Shown one piece after another: positions 1 to 7,290 of a DNA stretch of 17,881 nt. The position numbers were made by a program, and so were the translations under genes. The DNA is from Pirellulaceae bacterium (GTDB lineage Bacteria; Planctomycetota; Planctomycetia; Pirellulales; Pirellulaceae), in assembly GCA_013002105.1 (NCBI GenBank), contig JABDKS010000068.1, forward strand, positions 1 to 17,881. Direction: 5' to 3'. The notes under the pieces are model-generated. The model saw only the letters and a program-made list of their open reading frames with translations. It had not been told where the DNA came from and searched no databases. Position 1 is the stretch's first letter, and each line of letters begins with the position of its first letter.

Positions 1-942
1 TTTGACGGCGACGGCAGCGAAAAGCTGCTGGACCATTTGTTGACACGCCGCGTTAGCGATTTGGCAGTCGGTCAGATCCGATATGGTTTGATGTGCAATG
101 CCGACGGCGGCGTGTTGGACGATGTATTGGTATCGCATCTGGAGACACCATCGCAAAGACGATTTCATCTATTAGTGGTCAACGCTTCCAACCGAGCCAA
201 GATTCTCAAGTGGATCGAACCGCACTTGGCTGACTTTCCCACGGTGACGATGTCGGATCGAACCGAGTTGACGGCAATGATTGCTGTCCAAGGCCCCAAG
301 GCGATTGACGTTTGCAACCGATTGTTTTCGATCGATATCAGTGCGCTGAAATATTACTCGGGTAAGATCACCGAGCAGTTTGGCAAACCGGTGATCATTA
401 GCCGGACCGGTTACACCGGCGAGGATGGTTTTGAACTGATCGTCCGCGCCGAAGAAGCCGGTCGGATTTGGGAGAATCTCCTGTTAGTCGGCCGCGACAG
501 CGGATTCGCTGCGGCTGGATTGGGAGCTCGCGACACATTGAGAATGGAAGCGGGCATGCCGCTGTACGGGCATGAACTTGATGAATCAATCAATCCGATT
601 GCCGCGGGTTTAAAATTCGCGTGCAACTTGGAGGGGCGTTCGTTTATCGGCGACGAAGCGTTGCGTGCGGTTGCCGCGGACGGGTCGAAACAGGTTCGAA
701 TCGGACTGATTCCTGAGGGTAAGCGTCCGGCGCGAGAAGGTTGCGACGTTTTGTCGGCCGATGGAGCGAAAATCGGTCGTGTCACCAGCGGCGGTCCATC
801 GCCCACGCTTGGACATCCGATCGCCATGGCTTACGTTGACGCCTCCCGGGCAGACGAGGAACCGTTTCAAATTGACATCCGTGGGAAGTCCGTCAACGCC
901 AAACGGACAAAAATACCGTTTTACAAACGTCCCAAATCGTGA
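1..942 (+). CDS. gcvT: Aminomethyltransferase, glycine cleavage T protein (5' truncated by window)
   Basis: The frame is open from base 1 and ends at TGA 940-942, giving 313 residues. The start lies before the window, so the TTG at 37 is an internal codon. T protein takes the aminomethyl group from lipoylated H protein, releases ammonia and makes 5,10-methylene-tetrahydrofolate. Family signatures seen are LTRRVSDL near the left edge, GGVLDDVLV (carrying the folate-site acidic residue known from characterised T proteins), SRTGYTGEDGFEL, GARDTLRMEAGMPLYGHELDE, and a C-terminal barrel with GRVTSGG.SPTLG. The C-terminus is intact (FYKRPKS). gcvH starts 22 bases downstream on the same strand, so the two are probably co-transcribed. 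The identification is secure; only the N-terminal part is unseen. Confidence 0.96.
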   Translation, partial: FDGDGSEKLLDHLLTRRVSDLAVGQIRYGLMCNADGGVLDDVLVSHLETPSQRRFHLLVVNASNRAKILKWIEPHLADFPTVTMSDRTELTAMIAVQGPKAIDVCNRLFSIDISALKYYSGKITEQFGKPVIISRTGYTGEDGFELIVRAEEAGRIWENLLLVGRDSGFAAAGLGARDTLRMEAGMPLYGHELDESINPIAAGLKFACNLEGRSFIGDEALRAVAADGSKQVRIGLIPEGKRPAREGCDVLSADGAKIGRVTSGGPSPTLGHPIAMAYVDASRADEEPFQIDIRGKSVNAKRTKIPFYKRPKS

Positions 943-964
943 ATCGCGAAGAGGAAGATGAGCC

Positions 965-1366
965 ATGTCGCGTGACAAAACAAAATTGCTGTATGCCGAA
1001 AGCCACGAATGGGTGGACGTAGACGAACAAGACGGTCAAAAGATCGCTACGATCGGAATTTCTGCATTCGCGATCGAGCAATTAAACGATCTGGTTTACA
1101 TGGACTTGCCCGAAGTCGGCAAAACGCTGGCGGTGGGTGACGAATTTGGCGAAGTCGAATCGGTCAAAGCGGTCAGTCCGCTCTACAGTCCGGTCAGCGG
1201 CGAAGTGGTCCAGGTGCACAGCGAGTTACCCGATGACTTAGAAAAAATCAACGAGGACCCCTATGACTTTGGTTGGATTATCAAAGTCAAGATTGACGAC
1301 GATTCTTCCTTGAGTTCGTTGATGGATCATGCCGCATACGAAAAACAGTGCGCCGAAGCAGGATGA
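965..1366 (+). CDS. gcvH: Glycine cleavage system H protein (lipoyl carrier)
   Basis: This is a 133-residue protein, the usual length for GcvH. The ATG at 965 is preceded by the purine-rich Shine-Dalgarno GAGGAAG at 951-957. GcvH shuttles the aminomethyl intermediate between the P, T and L proteins on a lipoyl arm. The lipoyl-lysine motif GEVESVKAVSPLYSPVSGEV is present, with K68 as the expected modified residue. The N-terminal HEWV and the C-terminal DPYDFGWIIKVKI are also typical. It lies between gcvT and a LipM/LplA-family gene, so substrate and probable lipoyl-modifying enzyme are encoded together. gcvP, often nearby in other bacteria, is absent from the visible sequence. Confidence 0.97.
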   Translation: MSRDKTKLLYAESHEWVDVDEQDGQKIATIGISAFAIEQLNDLVYMDLPEVGKTLAVGDEFGEVESVKAVSPLYSPVSGEVVQVHSELPDDLEKINEDPYDFGWIIKVKIDDDSSLSSLMDHAAYEKQCAEAG

Positions 1367-1379
1367 TCTGACGCGAGGC

Positions 1380-1451
1380 AGTCTATTCGTAGCACACAGT
1401 CTATTCGTAGCACACAATCTATTCGCAGCACACAGTCTATTCATGGCACAC
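1380..1451 (+). repeat. Four tandem copies of an 18-bp repeat between gcvH and the LipM-like gene
   Basis: Four head-to-tail 18-bp units lie at 1380-1397, 1398-1415, 1416-1433 and 1434-1451. Units 1 and 2 are identical (AGTCTATTCGTAGCACAC). Unit 3 differs at two positions and unit 4 at two. An inverted octamer GAATAGAC, the complement of the GTCTATTC core, follows at 1470-1477, so a transcript could pair a repeat with it. The array starts 13 bases after the gcvH stop codon. It is read directly from the sequence; its function, if any, is unknown. Simple slippage expansion would explain it. Confidence 0.93.
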
Positions 1452-1504
1452 ACGCCGAACGCGGCTCTCGAATAGACACGATCATCGACGTGGGATCGAT
1501 CCAC

Positions 1505-2245
1505 ATGCAAGGCCGATTGATACCGCTTGCCACAGCGTCCGGCGTGCAGAACATGTCGATTGATCAAGCTTTGGCCGAATCCGTTGACGCTACCCGAACG
1601 CCAACGTTGCGGTTTTATCAATGGTCCGAACCGACATTATCGTTGGGCTACTTTCAACAGTTGGCCTCGCGGTCGCAACACGTTGCCAGTCGCGACGCGA
1701 CCGTTGTGAGACGCTCGACCGGTGGCGGCGCGATTTTGCACCACCACGAACTGACCTACAGCATCGCTGTCCCCAACGCTGCGTCGATTGCCGGTGGTCG
1801 CTTGGATTTGTACCGTGACGTTCACCGGGCCATTTCCGATGGACTGGCGAACTGGGGAGTGCAGGCCGTTCCCTTTCGACTCGATCCGGTTTGGTCGGGA
1901 GCTAAAGACGCGTTCCTCTGTTTTCAACGACGGACCGACGAGGATTTGGTGGTCAGCGGCTACAAAGTTCTCGGCAGCGCCCAGCGACGATCACGAAACG
2001 CACTGTTACAACACGGAAGCCTGTTATACCGGGCGAGTTCATTTGCACCTGAGTTACCGGGCGTATTTGACTTGAGTTCGCGCGAGCTTTCGTTCGATCA
2101 ACTAACTGGCGTGATCGCACAGAACCTTGCCGCCACGTTAAAGTTTTCGTGGCAGACCTCGGAACTGACTCAAGCCGAACTGACACGCGCTCAGGAGATC
2201 TCCGAAAGCCGATTTCGGAGTGATCAGTGGCAAAATCGTAGATAG
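1505..2245 (+). CDS. LipM-like octanoyltransferase / lipoate-protein ligase A family protein
   Basis: The protein has 246 residues from the ATG at 1505. A GTG at 1490 would add five. I prefer the ATG because homologues start just before a motif like NMSIDQAL. It is a BPL/LplA/LipB-fold enzyme: RRSTGGGAILHHHELTYSI is the acyl-binding signature, and SGYKVLGSAQRR carries the conserved lysine (K154). A cysteine in FLCFQRR (C139) sits where LipM-type octanoyltransferases have their catalytic Cys, ahead of the D-LVV-K-GSAQ-R block; LplA ligases lack it. The likely role is to transfer octanoyl (or lipoyl) groups to GcvH, encoded just upstream. The length fits a stand-alone catalytic domain without an LplA accessory domain. 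The fold is certain; LipM versus ligase is an inference from the Cys. Confidence 0.85.
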   Translation: MQGRLIPLATASGVQNMSIDQALAESVDATRTPTLRFYQWSEPTLSLGYFQQLASRSQHVASRDATVVRRSTGGGAILHHHELTYSIAVPNAASIAGGRLDLYRDVHRAISDGLANWGVQAVPFRLDPVWSGAKDAFLCFQRRTDEDLVVSGYKVLGSAQRRSRNALLQHGSLLYRASSFAPELPGVFDLSSRELSFDQLTGVIAQNLAATLKFSWQTSELTQAELTRAQEISESRFRSDQWQNRR

Positions 2246-2321
2246 CCCATGCGAGGGGTTATGGCGTCTCGCTGTCGTATTTACGTCGTCATTTTTCGCA
2301 AAAGGGAGTGTATTCTGTCGG

Positions 2322-2501
2322 ATGAAAGCGCTTAAAGCACTAAATAAGGCATTTGCGCGAACGCAAAACTACTTAGAATTTACGTTGCATGTAGCTTACG
2401 GCTTTTTGGCAATGGGAAGCCGACAAGATCACGTGCAGGGACTTTTCCTGAGGCTGACGGATGATTCGAGCGAGTCGACATCAATCGATGCTTCCTTGTG
2501 A
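2322..2501 (+). CDS. Doubtful small ORF, 59 residues
   Basis: This is an open frame from ATG 2322 to TGA 2499-2501 in the 380-base spacer between the LipM-like and FHA genes. A purine stretch GGGAG at 2304-2308 lies 13 bases before the ATG, rather far for a ribosome site. The product would be a short, partly amphipathic peptide (MKALKALNKAF..., then GFLAMGS) with an acidic/Ser-rich end, and no family is recognised. The stop codon falls inside a 6-bp hairpin. It may be chance. The same frame is open upstream to 2220, overlapping the end of the preceding gene. I list it because nothing else explains this spacer. Confidence 0.22.
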   Translation: MKALKALNKAFARTQNYLEFTLHVAYGFLAMGSRQDHVQGLFLRLTDDSSESTSIDASL

Positions 2502-2505
2502 AGCA
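2489..2505 (+). terminator. Weak hairpin in the LipM-FHA spacer
   Basis: TGCTTC (2489-2494) and GAAGCA (2500-2505) form a 6-bp stem with a 5-base loop. No T tract follows, so rho-independent termination is doubtful. Another inverted repeat, TTTGCG-CGAA-CGCAAA, lies at 2352-2367, and GGGCA-GCC-TGCCC lies at 2582-2594 just before the FHA gene. No convincing promoter was seen in 2246-2626. Confidence 0.2.
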
Positions 2506-2626
2506 AACCAGCGTGTCGTCACTTAATCGCCATACTGCCACCTAACATTGCTAATTGAATCAACTGCCTCCGACCTGCGCGGGGCAGCCTGCCCGTATTG
2601 ATGGACCATTGGAGTCTAGGTGATCT

Positions 2627-3322
2627 ATGAAAGTGAAGCTTAAGGTCGTCGGCGGCAGTCATGATGGAAAGGAAATCGCGATAGGAAGCGAGAAATTTTT
2701 GATTGGTAGAAGCGAGTCCTGCCAGCTTCGTCCGAAAAGCGAATCGGTTAGCCGCAAGCATTGCATCTTGGTTTTGCGTGACAATCGGTTGTTGATTCAA
2801 GATTTGAAAAGTCGCAATGGCACGTATGTCAACGACAAACGACTTCCCGCTGACAAAGCGAAAGTATTGAAGCCGGGCGACCAATTGCGGATTGGCAAAT
2901 TGAGTTTTGAAGTGATCATCGAGCACGGCTTGCAAGCGGCAAAGAAACCGCAGGTGGCCGATGTGGGTGACGCAGCGGCAAGGACGGTCGAAGCGGGCGG
3001 TGATAGTAAGTTCGAGGCGGTTGATGTCAGTTCGTGGTTGGATGAAGCGGATCAGATTGATCGAGTTCGGAAACTTTCCGATCCCGAGACTCGCCAATTC
3101 AGACTTGCCGAAGGTCAGTCTGCGGGTGATTCGTCCCACGACGGTGACAGTACGGACCTTTCGGTAGACGATTCGACCGATGCCGATTTGAAAAAGAAGA
3201 AGCGTCCACCCAAGACAAAACAGAAGCCTGGCAAACTACCCGAGGGTGCAAAGAAATCGCTGAAAGATTCATCTCGCGATGCCGCTGACGATGCGTTGAA
3301 GCGATTCTTTAGCGGGCGATGA
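2627..3322 (+). CDS. FHA-domain protein with charged low-complexity tail
   Basis: The protein has 231 residues from ATG 2627. Residues 1-100 are a canonical forkhead-associated domain: FLIGRSESCQL, SVSRKHC and LKSRNGTYVN match the GR, SxxH and NG phosphothreonine-binding signatures, and the final strand follows GDQLRIGKLSFEV. FHA domains bind phosphothreonine peptides, usually downstream of Ser/Thr kinases. Residues from about 110 are disordered-looking. They run through an acidic Ser/Asp stretch, then a Lys/Pro-rich segment (KKKKRPPKTKQKPGK), and end in a short helix (DALKRFFSGR). No membrane segment or signal peptide is seen, so it is probably cytoplasmic. An ECF sigma gene begins 86 bases downstream on the same strand. 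A shared transcript is plausible but not shown. The partner protein is unknown. Confidence 0.92.
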   Translation: MKVKLKVVGGSHDGKEIAIGSEKFLIGRSESCQLRPKSESVSRKHCILVLRDNRLLIQDLKSRNGTYVNDKRLPADKAKVLKPGDQLRIGKLSFEVIIEHGLQAAKKPQVADVGDAAARTVEAGGDSKFEAVDVSSWLDEADQIDRVRKLSDPETRQFRLAEGQSAGDSSHDGDSTDLSVDDSTDADLKKKKRPPKTKQKPGKLPEGAKKSLKDSSRDAADDALKRFFSGR

Positions 3323-3408
3323 ACAAGCGGTAACGCTGCGCTGCACCGCCGGAGCTGGTTCTCAGCCACATACCGCGAGGCGAGTGCCGTTAGGCTGGAG
3401 CTGAATGA

Positions 3409-4026
3409 ATGAACGAAACCAACGCGGTCCTTGCCGAGCGTTTTCGACAAAATGACCCGACGGCCTTTGCGAAATTGTTCGGGCGTTATCACTCGTTGGT
3501 CTTCAATCGCTGTTTGCGAATGCTCCATCACCGGCAGGATGCCGAGGACGCGACGCAAGAAACGTTTTCGCGGATGGCCCGGTACCTGGACCGCTGGGAT
3601 CCACGCAAACCGCTGGAGCCTTGGTTGATTGCGATCGCCGGCAATCGATGTCGCGTCCAGCTTTCGCGTCGGCAAAAAACCGAATCGCTCTCCACGACGA
3701 TTGAGCCGACAACCGAGCGTTGTAGTGAACAACTCTCTGCCCAGTGGCTTGGCGAAGAAGTTCAGCTGGCCGTGTCGCGACTGCCCGAAAAGCAGCGAAC
3801 AGCATTTATACTGTTTCATGAAGAGTTGCTTAACTACGCCCAAATCGCCGTGATACTTGATGCGCCTGTCGGGACCGTCAAGACTTGGGTCCATCGCGCT
3901 CGGATGAATCTGATCGACCGGCTGCGTCAACGCGAAGTCGTGCATCAGGGCGACACTGCGAGGCGATCCGGGGGAACGCTGGGCAAACAGAAGCGAGATC
4001 GGAACCATTCGGAGGTGTCAGCATGA
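3409..4026 (+). CDS. ECF-type RNA polymerase sigma factor
   Basis: The protein has 205 residues. ATG 3409 is preceded by GGAG at 3397-3400, a well-spaced ribosome site; an ATG at 3405 is out of frame. It carries sigma region 2 (FAKLFGRYHSLVFNRCLRML, then DAEDATQETF, the core-binding and -10 recognition part) and region 4 (LPEKQRTAFILF, AQIAVILDAPVGTVKTWVHRAR, the -35 helix-turn-helix). Regions 1 and 3 are missing, as expected for ECF factors. The C-terminus continues about 25 residues beyond region 4 with a basic tail. Its stop codon overlaps the start of a membrane anti-sigma gene (ATGA at 4023-4026), the standard arrangement for a factor released by an envelope signal. Targets probably include its own operon, though I could not identify a cognate promoter. 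Confidence 0.95.
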   Translation: MNETNAVLAERFRQNDPTAFAKLFGRYHSLVFNRCLRMLHHRQDAEDATQETFSRMARYLDRWDPRKPLEPWLIAIAGNRCRVQLSRRQKTESLSTTIEPTTERCSEQLSAQWLGEEVQLAVSRLPEKQRTAFILFHEELLNYAQIAVILDAPVGTVKTWVHRARMNLIDRLRQREVVHQGDTARRSGGTLGKQKRDRNHSEVSA

Positions 4027-4664
4027 ATTGCAATGACTTTGACGATTGGCTGCAGCAGCAGTTGGACGAACGATCCGGTTTGCAGATGTCAGACGAGATT
4101 GGGCAGCACGTTGACCGTTGTGATCATTGCCGGGGTCATTGGAATGCTTGGCAACAAATTGCCGCGACATTGCCCGTTGATGACGGTTTCAAGGCGGTCG
4201 AAAAGGTGCTTGATAGGCAGGTTCCTGCTGTTCGGGTTTCTGTTTGGACTTCGGCCCGCGATGCAGTCGCCCTTGTCGCCGCGTTGGCGGCCATCTTGAT
4301 GGTATCGTTTTTCATTCGAGGATCCGAAACAGCAACGCAATCCGTTGCGCAGGTGGATCACGATCACGCGATTGGTGCTGGTGTGATGACGGGAGCCGGG
4401 GCTGTGAATCATGCGGATGGGGCATCGCAGTCAGGACATGCAGATCGACTGAGCTCACCATCTGAATCTGATCCGAGAACCGCTGAACGAAAATCGCCGG
4501 ACATGGATCCATCTCTTTGGTGGCGGCGGATTCAAAGTCGCGATTGGATCGCACAGACGATGCCCGCGATGCAGAGCGTCCGTGATGGTGTTGCGCCGTT
4601 GGGTCGGTCGCTCGTCAACGCTGTCACGATTTTGGCGATCGGGCCCCGAGAGCGAACGTCATGA
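4023..4664 (+). CDS. Membrane anti-sigma factor with ZAS-type zinc motif
   Basis: The 213-residue protein starts at ATG 4023 within the sigma factor's final codons (ATGA overlap), so translation is coupled. The N-terminal cytoplasmic part holds H29-x3-C33-x2-C36 (HVDRCDHC), the zinc-binding anti-sigma signature that clamps ECF factors. A membrane helix follows at about residues 80-98 (AVALVAALAAILMVSFF). The remaining roughly 115 residues, rich in Ala, Ser, His and Asp, would lie outside the cytoplasmic membrane. The sensory region resembles nothing I know. A second cysteine at residue 3 could modify the zinc site. The gene overlaps the next one by ATGA at 4661-4664. Position plus zinc motif plus single helix make the call strong although the sequence is divergent. 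Confidence 0.88.
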   Translation: MNCNDFDDWLQQQLDERSGLQMSDEIGQHVDRCDHCRGHWNAWQQIAATLPVDDGFKAVEKVLDRQVPAVRVSVWTSARDAVALVAALAAILMVSFFIRGSETATQSVAQVDHDHAIGAGVMTGAGAVNHADGASQSGHADRLSSPSESDPRTAERKSPDMDPSLWWRRIQSRDWIAQTMPAMQSVRDGVAPLGRSLVNAVTILAIGPRERTS

Positions 4665-7087
4665 TCGGTATCAGCTGCGACCGGATTGCGCGACGTTTGC
4701 TCTCACCAGGCCGTTTGGTCCTTGGTGCGATGTTGATCATTTTGTCATCGCCGTCTCAGCTTGCGGCCGAAGAACGCGTTCGACTGAAGAACGGGATTTC
4801 CGAAAGTGGCACGATCTTTAACTTGCCCGGTCTCAATCAAAACCCATTCGCGTCGGCCGGTGGCGGCGTCAAGGCGCAGCCAATCATTATGGTTGATGAT
4901 GGTATGCGGCGGGTCTATATGCATCGACGGGGAATGGTGATTGGCGAACCGCAAGCGACACGCGGTATCGAACGTACCATCGAATTCGACTTTAAAGCCC
5001 CGTTGAGCGGCAAGGCAATCGCAGGACTTGGTCCGTTGTTAGCGGTCTCACCGTTCAATGAGTTCGCACGGCGGGCCGTCAATATTCGCGGTGTCAGTGG
5101 CGAAACATTGACGATCTTGCAGGGAATCACTGAACTGAATTCCCGCTATGCGAAGGTGGAAGCGCTCAAAGACAAGCCCTCCTACATGTGGGACATGCGA
5201 GTTCCAACCAGTTCGTTGGATTCGGAAACCTTGCAGGCGATATTTGAGCGACGACTCAAACGACCGAATTTGACCGACGAGCAGCGTTTGGACCTTCGTT
5301 TGGAGCACGTTCGGTTTTTTATCGAAGCGGAGCGGTTCGGCGACGCGCGTGATGTGCTGCTGCAAACCATGGATGAGTTTCCCGATCAGGCCAACATGGA
5401 GAAGCGGCTGATTGGCATCACCGAATTGGAGGCTTCCAAGATCATCCAAGAGGCGCAGCACCGCGCCGAGGTCGGACAAGAACCGTTTGCGAGAAGAATT
5501 TTGTCCAGTTTCCGCCCCGAGTCGGTCGGTCGAATCACACGATTGGAAGTGCAAGACGCGGTTGCCAAATTGGATCAGACTCAAAAATCTGTTGATGACG
5601 CGATGGCAAAAATGCGTCGGTTGGTTGGTAAGTTGAATCCCGGCCAGATTACTTCTTTGACTCCACTGTTAAACGAAATGGATGCTGGATTATCGGCGGC
5701 CACGCTGCCGCGACTCAGTGGATTCATTCTGGGTGACGAAACGAAGTTGACGACAGATAACCATGTCGCCTTGGGGGTATCGGGGTGGTTGATGGGAACG
5801 GGCGCGAGTGTGCAGAATTTGAGCGTCGCGATCTCCATGATCCATGTTCGAGATTTAGTGGCAGAATATTTGGCGACCGACGACGCAGCACGACGCGCTG
5901 CGATTATTCAGGAATTGGCAAACGTGGAAGGTGCTGAGCCGGAATACATCGCCAGGATGCTACCTCTATTGAAACCTCCGCGTGCTCTGACACCCGAAAC
6001 CGAGAATCCGGAAATCCCGGGAATGCACGCGATCGGTGTCGACGAATCGCCGGACACACCACGGGCTGTACCACGATATGTCGTTCAACTGCCTCCCGAT
6101 TACGATCCGTTGCGCGAATACCCGTGCATCGTGTCGCTGCATCCTCCGCAAGCCACACCCCAACAACAATTGGAATGGTGGGCGGGTCCGTACAACGCAG
6201 AACTGGGATTTCGGGGTGGGCATGCGACGCGACATGGATACATCGTGGTATCGCCTGCGTGGACACGTGCATCCCAACGCGTTTACGAGTACACACCGAG
6301 GGAGCATCAGCGGGTCCTGGTGGCTTTGCGTGATGCGATGCGGCGGACATCGATTAATGCCGATCGCGTGTTTTTGGTCGGTCACGGCGAAGGCGCAACG
6401 GCAGCTTGGGACATTGCGGTTTCGCATCCCGAATATTGGGCCGGTATGATCGCGATCAGTAGCGATCCAGATAAAACGATCACGCACTATTCGCCCAACG
6501 CTGTGCAGTTGCCCATGTATCTGGTTGTGGGTGAATTGGATCGCATCCGCAGCAAGGACAATCATGCGTTCAGTGCGATCTTGGACGACTACGTGAATGT
6601 TCGAGCCGATGCGATGGTGGTCATCTATCGCGGCTGGGGTCACGCGTACTTCTTTGACGAAATTCACCGCCTCTTTGATTGGATGAATGCTGCGTCGCAT
6701 CGACGAAAAGACATTCCTCAGACAATCGACCACGTCACGATGCGCGATGGCGATGATTTTTTTTGGTGGTTGGAACTCGACGGGCTCAAGCCGGGAACCG
6801 CGATCAATCCTATCTTGTGGGAACAGGCCAAGCGGATTCGGGCTAAGAAAGTCGAAGCATCGATTGGTGCCAATAACCAGATTCGGATTTCGCAGGGGCC
6901 ATCCGAGCGGTTCACGGTTTGGATGCGACCGGGAATGGGAATCGATTTGAATCAGCCAATCACGATTCGCTACGGTTCTCGTCCGATCTATCACGACTAC
7001 GACGGGAGCATCACGACGATGCTCGAAGACGTGCGTCAACGGGCGGACCGAAAACGTCCCTTTTGGACCAAAAAGGTCGTTCCCTAG
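4661..7087 (+). CDS. Exported alpha/beta-hydrolase-like protein lacking the usual nucleophilic serine
   Basis: The 808-residue protein starts at ATG 4661, overlapping the anti-sigma stop. Residues 1-36 look like a signal peptide (basic start, hydrophobic LVLGAMLIIL, cleavage near QLAA/EE). A beta motif VRLKNG...SGTI follows, then a helical middle with TPR-like repeats (about 185-300). An alpha/beta-hydrolase domain spans about 465-680 (RYVVQLPPDYDP, PCIVSLHPP). The nucleophile elbow reads VGHGEGATAAW: G576 occupies the Ser position of GxSxG, while the expected acid (D627 in GELDR) and histidine (H661 in GWGHAYFF) are kept. A C-terminal beta-rich domain (about 690-808), as in planctomycete esterase/oligopeptidase-like proteins, completes it. 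It is co-transcribed with the sigma/anti-sigma pair, so it may be their effector or a ligand-binding sensor rather than an enzyme. The fold is fairly sure; the activity is unknown. Confidence 0.82.
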   Translation: MIGISCDRIARRLLSPGRLVLGAMLIILSSPSQLAAEERVRLKNGISESGTIFNLPGLNQNPFASAGGGVKAQPIIMVDDGMRRVYMHRRGMVIGEPQATRGIERTIEFDFKAPLSGKAIAGLGPLLAVSPFNEFARRAVNIRGVSGETLTILQGITELNSRYAKVEALKDKPSYMWDMRVPTSSLDSETLQAIFERRLKRPNLTDEQRLDLRLEHVRFFIEAERFGDARDVLLQTMDEFPDQANMEKRLIGITELEASKIIQEAQHRAEVGQEPFARRILSSFRPESVGRITRLEVQDAVAKLDQTQKSVDDAMAKMRRLVGKLNPGQITSLTPLLNEMDAGLSAATLPRLSGFILGDETKLTTDNHVALGVSGWLMGTGASVQNLSVAISMIHVRDLVAEYLATDDAARRAAIIQELANVEGAEPEYIARMLPLLKPPRALTPETENPEIPGMHAIGVDESPDTPRAVPRYVVQLPPDYDPLREYPCIVSLHPPQATPQQQLEWWAGPYNAELGFRGGHATRHGYIVVSPAWTRASQRVYEYTPREHQRVLVALRDAMRRTSINADRVFLVGHGEGATAAWDIAVSHPEYWAGMIAISSDPDKTITHYSPNAVQLPMYLVVGELDRIRSKDNHAFSAILDDYVNVRADAMVVIYRGWGHAYFFDEIHRLFDWMNAASHRRKDIPQTIDHVTMRDGDDFFWWLELDGLKPGTAINPILWEQAKRIRAKKVEASIGANNQIRISQGPSERFTVWMRPGMGIDLNQPITIRYGSRPIYHDYDGSITTMLEDVRQRADRKRPFWTKKVVP

Positions 7088-7089
7088 CC

Positions 7090-7134
7090 AGCCGCCGATT
7101 CGTTCATCGTCCATCGGGCGGGCGGCTCGTTTTG
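7090..7134 (+). terminator. Terminator-like hairpin after the sigma-factor operon
   Basis: AGCCGCC (7090-7096) and GGCGGCT (7121-7127) form a 7-bp GC-rich stem enclosing 24 bases, followed by CGTTTT (7128-7133). It begins three bases after the stop codon of the hydrolase-like gene. The long loop makes it weaker than a textbook intrinsic terminator. The remainder of the 203-base spacer up to 7290 shows no gene. Confidence 0.45.
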
Positions 7135-7290
7135 CATCGGATATCTGTGAGCTCTGGATCTCGTGGAACGATCACGTTTCGCGGCGTTCGAACCTTATTG
7201 TCGAGACAGCATCGTCCGCTGCGGCATACAATATTCGCTACTGGATTTGCTACCGGATATCCCCCTCCCTTCCCCACTTGAGGTGTCATC

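Noticed and set aside
1380..1451. CRISPR array
   Set aside because: The 18-bp units are directly adjacent with no unique spacers between them, and no cas genes are visible.
1238..1621. Minus-strand frame encoding a repeated RLCATN-like peptide
   Set aside because: The peptide repeat only reflects the 18-bp tandem array read in antisense, and the frame overlaps gcvH and the LipM-like gene at both ends.
3115..4008. Minus-strand open frame (297 codons) opposite the ECF sigma gene
   Set aside because: It spans the FHA tail, the spacer and the sigma gene in antisense and shows no domain; the plus-strand genes explain the region.
6757..6764. Run of eight T in the hydrolase-like gene as a slippage or frameshift site
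   Set aside because: The reading frame continues normally through DDFFWW with conserved-looking sequence after it, so no frameshift is needed; only transcript data could show slippage.
5966..7114. Long minus-strand open frame (382 codons) opposite the hydrolase-like gene
   Set aside because: It is antisense to a well-supported coding region. Its product is rich in His/Arg/Ile with no recognisable motif, as expected from the mirror of biased plus-strand codons.
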